From Mycolicibacterium goodii (GTDB taxonomy: Bacteria; Actinomycetota; Actinomycetes; Mycobacteriales; Mycobacteriaceae), in assembly GCF_001187505.1 (NCBI RefSeq), contig NZ_CP012150.1:806001-870000 (forward strand): a stretch of 64,000 nt of DNA. Direction: 5' to 3'. This document shows positions 25,407 to 33,537 of this stretch, in pieces; within the stretch, counting starts at the first letter, position 1, and every line of letters begins with the position of its first letter. Under the pieces are notes generated by a model. The model searched no databases. It had not been told where the DNA came from and saw nothing but the letters and a program-made list of their open reading frames with translations. A program made the position numbers and the translations under genes.

Positions 25407-26288
25407 TCACTCCCGCGTCAAGGTGGTCATCTCTTGCGCGATTCGGCTGATCTCGGCGTCGCCGTGCCCGGCGGCGACGGTCGCGTCGACGTAGCCGCGG
25501 AACGCGTCGAGAAGTCCTGCGTCGACTCCCGCGTCTCTGGATGCCGCGATCAGGTGCCGGACCGAGGCCGCGACCGAGGACACCGATGCGGAGCTGTCGT
25601 CGTGCCGATCGCGTTCGATGCGCTCGGCGAGGTCGGTGAAGACCGGCGACAGGATCGCGACGATGCCGTGTGCGTGCGGCAGCAGCTCCTCCGGTTCGAT
25701 TCCGTTGGCGCTGGCCACCATCAGCGCGTGCTGGAATCCGCCGACCGAGGTCCAGAACAGATCGAGCAGCGCCATGTCGAACGCCGCGGCCCGGCCGTAC
25801 TCGTCGCCGACCCAGCTGGAGCGGCCCAGCGCGTCGAGCACCGGGCGGTGCGCATCGTACAGCTCGTGCGGTCCGGACAGCAGGATGCTGGCGTCCTGAC
25901 TTCCGATGGTGTCGGTCGGGGTCATGATCGCGCCGTCGAGGTAGCGGCCCTGGTTGCCGACGAGTTTGGCGGTGCGCCTGGCGCGGTCGGGGGTGTCGGA
26001 GCTCAGCCCGATGACGGTGCGGTCGGACAGCGCGTCGCCCGCCGCGCCGAGGATCGCGTCGACCGCGTCGTGGTCGACGACGTTGACGAGCGTGACCTCA
26101 CTCGCGGCGACCGCGGCGGCCGGTGTCGGTGCCCACCGTGCGCCGCGGTCCCGCAGGGCCTGCGCCTTGGCCTCGGTGCGGTTCCACACGGTCACCGGAT
26201 ATCCGGCGTCGAGCAGGGCACCGGCCAGCGCCTGGCCCATGGGGCCGAGGCCGAGAACCGTCACCGGTGTCGGGGTCGTGGTGGTCAT
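25407..26288 (-). CDS. imine-reductase-family NADP oxidoreductase, copy 1
   Basis: A 293-residue protein with 6-phosphogluconate-dehydrogenase-type Rossmann domain (VLGLGPMGQALAGALLDAGYPVTVWNRT) and an all-helical C-terminal domain ending in AGHGDAEISRIAQEM, typical of imine reductases. These use NADPH to reduce cyclic imines; natural substrates are mostly unknown. The Arg after WN (WNRTEAK) supports NADP. Its start overlaps the stop of the next imine-reductase-like gene by 4 bp. Hydroxyisobutyrate-dehydrogenase-like enzymes are the alternative, but their catalytic Lys motif is not obvious. Confidence 0.83.
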   Translation of the reverse strand: MTTTTPTPVTVLGLGPMGQALAGALLDAGYPVTVWNRTEAKAQALRDRGARWAPTPAAAVAASEVTLVNVVDHDAVDAILGAAGDALSDRTVIGLSSDTPDRARRTAKLVGNQGRYLDGAIMTPTDTIGSQDASILLSGPHELYDAHRPVLDALGRSSWVGDEYGRAAAFDMALLDLFWTSVGGFQHALMVASANGIEPEELLPHAHGIVAILSPVFTDLAERIERDRHDDSSASVSSVAASVRHLIAASRDAGVDAGLLDAFRGYVDATVAAGHGDAEISRIAQEMTTLTRE

Positions 26289-27163
26289 GCCGGCCTCCTG
26301 ATGCTCTCGATGACTCGCGCGAAACCGTCGCTGCCGTGGCCGGCGTCGATCTGGCGGTGGATCAGCCGCTGCACGACGTCGACGAGCTCGGTGCTGATGC
26401 CCTGCGCGCGGGTTGCGTCGATGATGTCGGTGATGTCGGAGAACTCGAGGCTCTGCTGGCCGGGTACCGAATAGTCGCCACCGTCGATGATCTCGGCGTA
26501 ACCGGTGACCCCGGGGGCCATGGCGCGCAACCAGTCCACGGCACGGGCGGCGAACTCCTTGGCGGGCACGCCCTGCGCGGTGACCATCGCGGCGCCGTGG
26601 AAGAACCCGGCGAACATGACGTACATGGCCGCGAGCAACGCCAGATCGTAGAGTGCGGCGATTCCGGCGTCCTCGCCGAGATACTCTGGCGTGCCCCAGG
26701 TTTCGAACAGCGGGCGGTGGTCCTCGAACAGCCGCGCGGCCCCGCTGTAGAGCACGCGGGAGGCTTCGGTGCCGATCATGTCCGGAACCGCCATGATTCC
26801 GCCGTCGAGGTACTCGGCGCCGTGTTCGGCGGCCCAGCGGCCCAGTTCACGCGCGCCGTCGGGTGAGGTGGTGGTCAGGTTGATAAGCCGACGGCCTGCG
26901 AGCCTGCCCGCCACCGGGTCGAGGATTTCGTGCACGGACGCGTGGTCGAAGAGGCAGACGATGAGCGGGGCGGTGATCTCTGCGGCGTCGAGGGCCTCGG
27001 TCACGGTCGCGGCGGCATGGGCGCCGGCCTCGACGAGCGGCGCGGTCTTGGCGGAGCTGCGGTTCCACACCGTGACCCGGTATCCGGCGGTCAGCGCGGA
27101 AAGGGCCAGCGCAGAACCCATCTCGCCGACGCCGAGGAATGTGACGTGCTGTGTCGTTGGCAT
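26285..27163 (-). CDS. imine-reductase-family NADP oxidoreductase, copy 2
   Basis: A 292-residue paralogue of the following gene: LGVGEMGSALALSALTAGYRVTVWNRSSAKTAPL at the N-terminus, AVPDMIGTEASRVLYSG in the middle, and the imine-reductase C-terminal signature DAGHGSDGFARVIESI. It heads the minus-strand operon and starts 88 bp from the divergent HxlR-type regulator gene; the operator-like inverted repeat lies between them. Divergence from copy 1 is considerable, so the two may form a heterodimer or have different substrates; both are inference. Confidence 0.83.
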   Translation of the reverse strand: MPTTQHVTFLGVGEMGSALALSALTAGYRVTVWNRSSAKTAPLVEAGAHAAATVTEALDAAEITAPLIVCLFDHASVHEILDPVAGRLAGRRLINLTTTSPDGARELGRWAAEHGAEYLDGGIMAVPDMIGTEASRVLYSGAARLFEDHRPLFETWGTPEYLGEDAGIAALYDLALLAAMYVMFAGFFHGAAMVTAQGVPAKEFAARAVDWLRAMAPGVTGYAEIIDGGDYSVPGQQSLEFSDITDIIDATRAQGISTELVDVVQRLIHRQIDAGHGSDGFARVIESIRRPA

Positions 27164-27196
27164 GCCACCATCGTCGGATCACGCGTACTCTGCGAC

Positions 27197-27223
27197 AAGT
27201 ACCCACTTATTAGTGCGGTACTT
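27197..27223. promoter_or_regulatory. operator-like inverted repeat between the regulator and imine-reductase genes
   Basis: Arms AAGTACC...GGTACTT (7 bp perfect), extended by CACT...AGTG with one unpaired base. GTAC-containing dyads are the known operator type of the HxlR/YodB family, and the site lies between the two divergent starts. Confidence 0.6.
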
Positions 27224-27251
27224 ACCAATACGAAACCAATGGAGGTGACCT

Positions 27252-27590
27252 GTGGCTTCGTTGGGCAAGTACAGTTGCGGGCTCGATGCGGCGATGGCCG
27301 TCGTCGACGGCAAGTGGAAGCCGTTGATCCTGTGGGAGCTGCAGGGCGGGCCCAAGCGGTTCAACGCATTGCATCGCAGCCTGCACGGAATCTCGCAGAA
27401 GATGCTCACGCAGCACCTCAAGGAACTGCAACGCCATGGCGTCGTGCACCGCGAGAGTTACCACGAGGTGCCGCCGCGGGTGGAGTACTCGATGACCGAG
27501 GCCGGCGTCGAACTCCTCGAAGCGCTCAACCCGCTGGGCGACTGGGCCACCAAGCACATCGACCTGATCTGCGCGGCCGATACGGCCTAG
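27252..27590 (+). CDS. HxlR-family transcriptional regulator
   Basis: A 112-residue winged-helix regulator. Seen: KYSCGLDAAMAVVDGKWKPLILWELQGGPKRFNALHRSLHGISQKMLTQHLKEL, the whole HxlR DNA-binding core with a Cys near the N-terminus (about residue 7) in the position used for redox sensing in HypR/YodB-type members. GTG 27252 follows GGAGGTG by 4 bp. It probably controls itself and the imine-reductase/alkyl sulfatase operon through the dyad at 27197-27223. Convergent 4-bp overlap with the phosphoesterase gene. Confidence 0.9.
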   Translation: MASLGKYSCGLDAAMAVVDGKWKPLILWELQGGPKRFNALHRSLHGISQKMLTQHLKELQRHGVVHRESYHEVPPRVEYSMTEAGVELLEALNPLGDWATKHIDLICAADTA

Positions 27591-28093
27591 CCCTGATGCC
27601 GTTCGATCGTGTGCAACACGACGTCCGACAGTGCGCCGTTGTCCGCCGTCGCGGTCATGTAGGTGCAGTACGGCTGACGTCTGCGGTCCGTGGGTGAACC
27701 CGGATTCAGAAGGCGCAGACCGGTTTTCGCGGTGGTGTCCCACGGGATGTGGCTATGGCCGAAGACCAGCACATCGGTGTCGGGATAGTCCCTGGCCATC
27801 CGCGCCTCGCGGCCGGTGGCCGCGCCGGTCTCGTGGACGACGGTGAAACGCAGGCCACCGAGCATGACGTCGGCGCGTTCGGGCAGCCGCCTGCGCAGTT
27901 CCGGGCCGTCGTTGTTGCCCCAGCATGCGACGAGTTGTCGCGCCCGTGCGCCGAGGGTGTCGAGCAGAGCGGGTTCCACCCAGTCGCCCGCATGGATCAC
28001 GACGTCGGCGTGATCCACCTGGTCCCACACCGGTTTCGGCAGGTCCCGCGCTCGCTTGGGTACATGGGTATCGGCGATGAGCAGCAACCGCAC
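27587..28093 (-). CDS. YfcE/MJ0936-type metallophosphoesterase
   Basis: A 168-residue calcineurin-like phosphodiesterase. Metal ligands seen in order: IADTHVPK (D-x-H), HAGDW, GNNDG, a His in VVHETG, and FGHSHIPW (GHSH). GTG 28093 (VRLLLIADTH) is taken as start; upstream sequence in the same frame has no family similarity. Homologues hydrolyse model phosphodiesters and cyclic nucleotides; the natural substrate is unknown. Confidence 0.88.
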   Translation of the reverse strand: MRLLLIADTHVPKRARDLPKPVWDQVDHADVVIHAGDWVEPALLDTLGARARQLVACWGNNDGPELRRRLPERADVMLGGLRFTVVHETGAATGREARMARDYPDTDVLVFGHSHIPWDTTAKTGLRLLNPGSPTDRRRQPYCTYMTATADNGALSDVVLHTIERHQG

Positions 28094-28253
28094 GAAGCCC
28101 ACAGTAGTGGAGATCGCCAGGATCGACGGGTGGGCATGCGGCGGTACCTGGCTTAACGCCGCATACGCGCCTACTCTGGACACAAGTTGGCGCGTCCCGC
28201 TCCCCCCTAGCTGAGCGTGGCGCGCTGACGTTTGCACAGCCTAAACTCCGCAC

Positions 28254-28607
28254 ATGGAGCTACTACGGCACGTAGTTGTTTATCTGCATCTGATCGGTTT
28301 CGCGGTGATGGTCGGCGCCTGGGTGGCCGAGGCGACCGCGCGGCGTTTCGAGATCACCCGCGTGATGGATTACGGCATCCTGCTGTCACTGCTGACCGGG
28401 CTGGCCCTGGCGGCGCCGTGGCCCGCGGGTATCGAGCTGAACTACCCGAAGATCGGGGTCAAGCTCGTCATCCTGGTCGCGCTCGGCGCGGTCCTCGGCA
28501 TCGGCCGGGCCCGCCAGCGCCGGACGGGAGCACCCGTCATGCCGCTGTTCGTCGCCGCGGGGGTGCTGCCGCTGCTCGCCGCGGGCATCGCGGTGCTGTG
28601 GATGTAA
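28254..28607 (+). CDS. small four-helix membrane protein
   Basis: 117 residues with four predicted hydrophobic helices (about 8-27, 42-58, 66-82, 96-116). It starts MELLRHVVVYLHLIGFAVMVGAWVAEA; a His in the first helix (YLHLIGF) followed by a second polar pattern recalls small cytochrome-like integral membrane proteins, but no heme pair is evident. Conserved in mycobacteria as far as I know; function not recognised. Confidence 0.7.
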   Translation: MELLRHVVVYLHLIGFAVMVGAWVAEATARRFEITRVMDYGILLSLLTGLALAAPWPAGIELNYPKIGVKLVILVALGAVLGIGRARQRRTGAPVMPLFVAAGVLPLLAAGIAVLWM

Positions 28608-28685
28608 AACCGTCTGATCTGCACCTTTTGACCATCGCGTAAAGTCGACCGGCAAAGAACATACGTCGGGGGCAGGTACGGGTCG

Positions 28686-29114
28686 ATGGGTCACAGACAC
28701 GCCATGGCGACAGCCAAGGTCATGCGCACCGCCGCATTCACCGGATGCGATTCACCGCACGACGACGTCCGGGCCGTCCGGGCCCGGACACAGGCGGCGG
28801 ACCTGCCGCGCCAGGCTTTGCACGGACCGTCCGACGACGCGCGCCGGCGCCGCTACACCGGGCTGCGACGCACGTCGGCGCTGCCGGGCCGCTCGCCGTG
28901 GATGAACGACCGCGTCACGGTGCTGCTGCAGTACCTCGCCGACGACCACGGTCTGCACCTTCCGTTCGAACTGGCGCGCGTCCAGGTGACCGGGCACGTC
29001 GACCTCCTGGTGACCGTGTTGCATCTGGACCGCCAAACCGCACGCAGGCATGTCACCGACGACGTGTTGCGCGAGCTCGCCCGCGACGTCGCAGCAACCG
29101 TCATCCCCGACTGA
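28686..29114 (+). CDS. hypothetical protein, 142 residues
   Basis: Not recognised. ATG 28686 or ATG 28704 could start it. The N-terminal half is basic and low in structure (RARTQAADLPRQ, DDARRRRYTGLRRTS); the C-terminal half looks folded, with DRVTVLLQYLADDHGLHLPFELARVQVTGHVDLLVTVLHLD. No membrane segment. Codon use is normal for the genome, which supports a real gene. Convergent with the next gene, 7 bp away. Confidence 0.55.
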   Translation: MGHRHAMATAKVMRTAAFTGCDSPHDDVRAVRARTQAADLPRQALHGPSDDARRRRYTGLRRTSALPGRSPWMNDRVTVLLQYLADDHGLHLPFELARVQVTGHVDLLVTVLHLDRQTARRHVTDDVLRELARDVAATVIPD

Positions 29115-29121
29115 GCGCGCC

Positions 29122-29778
29122 TCAGAACTCGATCAGCCCCAACGTGTAGAGCACCGCCACCGAGGTCGCGTCGACGAGATCCTGCCCCAGCACCGGACTC
29201 TCGGCCGTGTCGATCGCACGTTGCGCCAGCGCCGCCCGGGTGGCATACCAGCACGCCGGGCAGAGCCGTCCGAGCACGGCCGTGTGCGTGCCGTCGCTGC
29301 CCACGAGCGTGTCGCCGTCGGGCGCGACGGTCACCGAATCGGCAATCAGCGCATCCAATTTGGCGCAGACCAGTTGACGCATCGCCGACGCGGCCCGCGA
29401 CAGGTCACGCACGTCGGGCTGACCGAGTCGCACCCGCTCGTCGCGCGCGACGTGCAGCAGGTAGTCCTGTCCGTCGCTGAGTTCGATGCTCTCGCCCAGC
29501 GGCAGCGCGATGTTGATCATCGCGAGCATCGACGCCTCGCGGCGGGCCGCATGGAACCGCGCGACGTCACGCGCCAACCGCTCGTCGTCGAGGCGCCTGG
29601 CCTCGCCGTCGAGCAGATGCCGGTCCTCGTCCACGTGGGCGTGGACGTCGGCGGAATCGAGGTACGGCTCCAAGGACCCGCTGTTCGCGTGATCGGCCAG
29701 CACCTCGTCGAACGGGACGACCTGCCGCGCGGGAAGGAACAACCCTGCCGCGAAAGCGTCCGGTGTCTCACTGTGCAC
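29122..29778 (-). CDS. hypothetical protein, 218 residues
   Basis: Not recognised. GTG 29778 has GGGGGTGAG just upstream. Seen: an acidic, helix-rich N-terminal half (EVLADHANSGSLEPYLDSADVHAHVDEDRHLLDGEARRLDDE), then IALPLGESIELSDGQDYLLHVARDERVRLGQPD and a CPACWYATRAALAQRA segment whose CxxC could bind metal or be redox active. No signal peptide. The neighbouring divergent gene encodes a membrane-anchored Cys-rich protein; whether they are related is unknown. Confidence 0.6.
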   Translation of the reverse strand: MHSETPDAFAAGLFLPARQVVPFDEVLADHANSGSLEPYLDSADVHAHVDEDRHLLDGEARRLDDERLARDVARFHAARREASMLAMINIALPLGESIELSDGQDYLLHVARDERVRLGQPDVRDLSRAASAMRQLVCAKLDALIADSVTVAPDGDTLVGSDGTHTAVLGRLCPACWYATRAALAQRAIDTAESPVLGQDLVDATSVAVLYTLGLIEF

Positions 29779-30022
29779 TGCTCACCCCCAGCTATCCCAC
29801 TTCAGCCCCCACTGAAGTTTGCTGTCGGAAGCAATACTCACCCATGCGCGCAGTTTCGGCAAATTAAATTTTTGACTTCACAAGCGTCTATTGACGTTGA
29901 TGGCAAACCTGGTGCGTTCGTCGCCGAAGAGCGACCCGAGATGCGAACGCTTGCCAGTTGTGGTTACTATCCCCGTCCAGTGCTACTCAGCAAACCACTG
30001 AACCATCAAAAGGGGGTACCAC

Positions 30023-30601
30023 ATGAGCACTGAAACGACCACGACACCACCGGCTCAGCGCTGGTGGCGGAGGAAGAGCGTCCGCATCGCGTTCGTCGTC
30101 ATCGGCACGACGCTGATCATCCTGGCGAAGTTCAGCATGGCCGAAAAACGCGAGGAACAACGCTCCGCATCGCAGGCTCGGCAGGAGATCAGCAGCTTCC
30201 TGGTCGGCGACTGCGTCACCATCAGCCCGCGCAGCCGGGACACCGGCGAGGACATCCAGCGCAGCTCATGCACCACCGATCCCAGCTACACCGTGGGCGC
30301 GGTCAACGAAACCGACCAGCCGTGCGCCAACCAGAACTACGTCGCCTTCACGTGGACCGTCAACGAGACGAACACCGTCGGCCGGCTCTGCCTCGTCGAG
30401 AACCTCACCGTCGACCACTGCTACCACCAGCAGCCGGGAACCGACCTCCTCGAGCAGGTCGACTGCGCCACCGACGACGACACCGCATACCGAGTCGTGC
30501 AAAGGTTCGACACCGCCGACACCACCCAGTGCCCGCCGGAGACCAGCGCCTACGACTATCCAGCCCCGGCCCGCACCTACTGCCTGGGCGTCACCCACTG
30601 A
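30023..30601 (+). CDS. membrane-anchored Cys-rich extracytoplasmic protein
   Basis: 192 residues: cytoplasmic head, one transmembrane anchor (about 23-42, IAFVVIGTTLIILAKF), then an extracytoplasmic domain beginning FLVGDCVTISPRS and holding about eight Cys (GDC, SSC, QPC, RLC, DHC, VDC, TQC, YC), probably disulfide-bonded. The pattern recalls LppU/DUF4333-like mycobacterial envelope proteins, without certainty. ATG 30023 follows AAAAGGGGG. A 244-bp upstream gap holds its promoter; a perfect hairpin follows the stop. Confidence 0.7.
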   Translation: MSTETTTTPPAQRWWRRKSVRIAFVVIGTTLIILAKFSMAEKREEQRSASQARQEISSFLVGDCVTISPRSRDTGEDIQRSSCTTDPSYTVGAVNETDQPCANQNYVAFTWTVNETNTVGRLCLVENLTVDHCYHQQPGTDLLEQVDCATDDDTAYRVVQRFDTADTTQCPPETSAYDYPAPARTYCLGVTH

Positions 30602-30630
30602 CCCCACCGTGACATCCGGTCGGATACGAA

Positions 30631-30660
30631 TCGAGGCGCGGCCTGGTGGCCGCGCCTCGA
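30631..30660. terminator. perfect 13-bp hairpin, bidirectional
   Basis: Arms TCGAGGCGCGGCC / GGCCGCGCCTCGA around loop TGGT, placed between the Cys-rich protein gene (+) and tRNA-Arg (-). It can serve both transcripts. Confidence 0.8.
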
Positions 30661-30668
30661 TCTTTGCG

Positions 30669-30741
30669 TGCGCCCGAAGGGATTCGAACCCCTAACCTTC
30701 TGATCCGTAGTCAGATGCTCTATCCGTTGAGCTACGGGCGC
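30669..30741 (-). tRNA. tRNA-Arg(ACG)
   Basis: Minus strand GCGCCCGTAGCTCAACGG...; anticodon stem TCTGA/TCAGA with loop CTACGGA, anticodon ACG. A34 is the TadA substrate. T-loop GGTTCGAATCC. CCA is not encoded. Confidence 0.95.
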
Positions 30742-30780
30742 GTGACGTTATTCAGTTATACGCGGTTGACGAATCAACCC

Positions 30781-30872
30781 TGGCGGAGGCGAGAGGATTT
30801 GAACCTCCGGTCCCCGGTAAGGGGGACAACTCATTAGCAGTGAGTCCCATTCGGCCGCTCTGGCACGCCTCC
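30781..30872 (-). tRNA. tRNA-Ser(GCU)
   Basis: Minus strand GGAGGCGTGCCAGAGCGGCC...; anticodon loop CTGCTAA gives GCU, reading AGC/AGU. Long class II variable arm with a CCCC/GGGG stem, T-loop GGTTCAAATCC, and an encoded 3' CCA. Confidence 0.95.
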
Positions 30873-30960
30873 TTTGAACTTCTGTGAGGGTACCGGACTC
30901 CGTTCTGGTGCCCGTAACCGCCGAGGGAGAAGAGTACACACCCTCCCCTATCCTGACCAA

Positions 30961-32046
30961 GTGAGTATCCGTTTGCGCCCCGAAATGGCCGACCTTCCCG
31001 CGTACGCACCAGGCAAAACAGTTCCGGGCGCAATCAAGATCGCCAGCAACGAAACCGTCCACGGACCGCTTCCCAGCGTGCGTGAGGCGATCCTCGCCGC
31101 CACCGAGAACATCAACCGCTACCCCGACAACGGGTACCTTGACCTGCGGGAACGCCTCGCGAAGCATGTCAACTTCGCGCCGGAGAACATCTCCGTGGGC
31201 TGCGGATCGGTGAGCTTGTGCCAGCAGTTGATACAAATCACATCTTCGGTCGGCGACGAGGTGCTGTTCGGATGGCGCAGTTTCGAGATCTATCCGCTGC
31301 AGGTCCGCACCGCCGGCGCCACCCCGGTCCAGGTTGCGTTGCGTGACCACACTCACGATCTGGACGCGATGCTCGCGGCGATCACCGACCGCACGCGGCT
31401 GATCTTCGTCTGCAACCCGAACAACCCGACCAGCACCGTGGTGGACCCCGAGGAGTTGGCGCGGTTCGTGGCCGCGGTGCCGGCGCACATCCTGGTCGTC
31501 CTCGACGAGGCCTATGTCGAGTACATCCGCGACGGGCTGCTGCCCGACAGCCTCGGTCTGGTGCGGGCCCACCGCAACGTGGTGGTTCTGCGCACGTTCT
31601 CGAAGGCGTACGGGCTCGCGGGACTTCGGGTCGGCTACGCCGTGGCCGACCCGGAGATCGTCACCGCCCTCGGCAAGGTCTACGTGCCATTCAGCGCGAC
31701 GAGCGTGTCGCAGGCCGCGGCCATCGCCTGCCTCGACGCCGCCGACGAACTGCTCGCCCGCACCGACGCCGTGGTCGCCGAGCGCACCAGGGTGAGCGAC
31801 GCGCTGCGCGAGGCCGGATACACGCTGCCGCCGTCGCAGGCGAACTTCGTGTGGCTGCCGTTGGCCGAGCGCACGCTCGACTTCGTTGCCAGGGCCGCCG
31901 ACAACCGCATCATCGTCCGGCCTTACGGTGAGGACGGTGTGCGGGTGACCATCGGTGCACCACACGAGAACGACGCATTCCTCGACTTCGCGCAGCGCTG
32001 GATCGCGCCGGGCGGGGCCGGGCCTCGAACAGGAGACAGCGCTTGA
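30961..32046 (+). CDS. pat: aromatic amino acid aminotransferase (HisC2 family)
   Basis: A 361-residue class I/II PLP aminotransferase close to histidinol-phosphate aminotransferase; Rv3772 (hisC2) has been reassigned to aromatic amino acids. Seen: IKIASNETVHGPLPSV, ICNPNNPTS-type block FVCNPNNPTST, LDEAYVEY with the PLP-binding Asp/Tyr, and the Schiff-base Lys in RTFSKAYGLAGLRVGY. GTG 30961 is the start; upstream frame overlaps tRNA-Ser. Together with tyrA it would complete tyrosine and phenylalanine synthesis. The TTG start of the next gene overlaps its stop. Confidence 0.9.
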   Translation: MSIRLRPEMADLPAYAPGKTVPGAIKIASNETVHGPLPSVREAILAATENINRYPDNGYLDLRERLAKHVNFAPENISVGCGSVSLCQQLIQITSSVGDEVLFGWRSFEIYPLQVRTAGATPVQVALRDHTHDLDAMLAAITDRTRLIFVCNPNNPTSTVVDPEELARFVAAVPAHILVVLDEAYVEYIRDGLLPDSLGLVRAHRNVVVLRTFSKAYGLAGLRVGYAVADPEIVTALGKVYVPFSATSVSQAAAIACLDAADELLARTDAVVAERTRVSDALREAGYTLPPSQANFVWLPLAERTLDFVARAADNRIIVRPYGEDGVRVTIGAPHENDAFLDFAQRWIAPGGAGPRTGDSA

Positions 32047-32516
32047 CCGACGCACGGGGGACGTTCGAAGCATTCAAGAACCGCGACGGGGAGATCCCCG
32101 ACGCCGAACTCGACGCCTTCTGGGCCCTGCTGCGGCCCGCCGGCATCGACTTCATGCTCGGCGAGTGGAAGGGCGGCGAGTTCAACACCGGCCACAAGGC
32201 CAACGGCTTCATGAAGAAGCTCAACTGGTTCGGCAAGACCTTCGTCTCGGCGACCGACGCCAAGCCGCTGGTGTGCCTGGACGCCGACGGCAACAAGTTC
32301 TCCAACACCGAGGCCATGGGCGGCGAGGCCACCCTGTGGCTGGAAGAGTTCCGCGGCGAGGTGACCGCGTCGATGGTCTACGACGGCCGCCCGGTGCACG
32401 ACCATTTCAAGGTCGTCGACGACAACGCCGTCATCGGCATCATGAACGGCAAGGGCGCGCTCGACCTCAGCTCGGGCACCCCGCGCCACCTGTACTTCTA
32501 CCTGGAGCGGATCTGA
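32043..32516 (+). CDS. GXWXG/DUF4334 domain protein
   Basis: 157 residues beginning at TTG 32043, which overlaps the previous stop (TTGA). Seen: an N-terminal helix pair, GEWKGGEFNTGHKANG (the GXWXG motif), then DUF4334-type sequence with SVTASMVYDGRPVHDHFKVVDDNAVIGIMNGKG (first residues approximate) and LYFYLERI at the end. Probably a small ligand-binding beta-barrel in the cytosol. It sits between pat and echA21 with 1 bp to the latter, so all three are co-transcribed. Function unknown. Confidence 0.82.
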   Translation: MTDARGTFEAFKNRDGEIPDAELDAFWALLRPAGIDFMLGEWKGGEFNTGHKANGFMKKLNWFGKTFVSATDAKPLVCLDADGNKFSNTEAMGGEATLWLEEFRGEVTASMVYDGRPVHDHFKVVDDNAVIGIMNGKGALDLSSGTPRHLYFYLERI

Positions 32517-32517
32517 C

Positions 32518-33333
32518 ATGGCCGAGAGGTACGAGTCGGTGACCGTCGAGGTCAAAGACCGGGTGGCTCAGGTGACCCTGATCGGGCCCGGCAAGGGCAA
32601 CGCGATGGGTCCGGCGTTCTGGGACGAGCTGCCCGACGTGTTCGGCACTCTCGACGCCGATCCCGAGGTGCGGGCCATCGTGCTGACCGGTTCCGGCAAG
32701 AACTTCAGCTACGGCCTGGATCTGCCCGCGATGGGGGCCTCGCTGCCCGGCCTCGACTCCGGTGCCAAGGGTCGTGCCGAGTTCCACAAGAAGCTGCAGA
32801 AGATGCAGGGCGCCATCACCGCGGTGGCCGACTGCCGGACACCCACGATCGCGTCGGTGCACGGCTGGTGCATCGGCGGCGGGGTGGATCTGATCAGCGC
32901 CGTGGACATCCGCTACGCGAGCGCCGATGCCAAGTTCTCGGTACGCGAGGTGAAACTCGCGATCGTCGCCGACGTCGGCAGCCTCGCGCGGCTGCCGCTG
33001 ATCCTGTCCGACGGGCACCTGCGCGAACTGGCGCTCACCGGTCGGGACATCGACGCCGCGCGGGCCGAGAAGATCGGTCTGGTCAACGACGTGTACGACG
33101 ACGCGCAGGCCTCGCTGGCCGCCGCGCACGCCACCGCCGCTGAGATCGCCGCCAACCCGCCGCTGACGGTCGCCGGGGTCAAGGACGTGCTCGACCAGCA
33201 GCGCACCGCGAGGGTGGCCGAGAGCCTGCGCTACGTCGCAGCGTGGAATTCGGCGTTCCTGCCGTCGAAGGATCTGGCCGAGGCCGTGACCGCGATGTTC
33301 GAGAAGCGCACGCCGCAGTTCACCGGGGAATAG
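32518..33333 (+). CDS. echA21: enoyl-CoA hydratase/isomerase EchA21
   Basis: A 271-residue crotonase-fold enzyme of fatty-acid or sterol degradation. Seen: oxyanion block FSYGLDLPAMG, second oxyanion block HGWCIGGGVDLISAVDIRYASADAKFSVREVKLAIVADVGSLARLP. An Asp in VADVGS and a Glu in SVREVK lie where delta3,5-delta2,4-dienoyl-CoA isomerase has its acidic residues, so that activity is a real alternative to hydration. Position after pat and the DUF4334 gene matches Rv3774. Confidence 0.88.
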   Translation: MAERYESVTVEVKDRVAQVTLIGPGKGNAMGPAFWDELPDVFGTLDADPEVRAIVLTGSGKNFSYGLDLPAMGASLPGLDSGAKGRAEFHKKLQKMQGAITAVADCRTPTIASVHGWCIGGGVDLISAVDIRYASADAKFSVREVKLAIVADVGSLARLPLILSDGHLRELALTGRDIDAARAEKIGLVNDVYDDAQASLAAAHATAAEIAANPPLTVAGVKDVLDQQRTARVAESLRYVAAWNSAFLPSKDLAEAVTAMFEKRTPQFTGE

Positions 33334-33537
33334 CAGGCCGTCCGCGAAACCACCTGGGCCGCACGGGCTGTCGAGAGGCAGCCGGCGACGGCGCCGGCGG
33401 GGCACGCACGTGCCTTTGCTGCCCGGCAGGGGACCGACGATTTCGGCTCCACAGGTTCGGTTTCCGACAACCGGGGCAATTCCCGCATGCGGCGATGGCG
33501 CCACGGATCCGTTGTTCGAGCTTTAGGGGTCGGGGCG

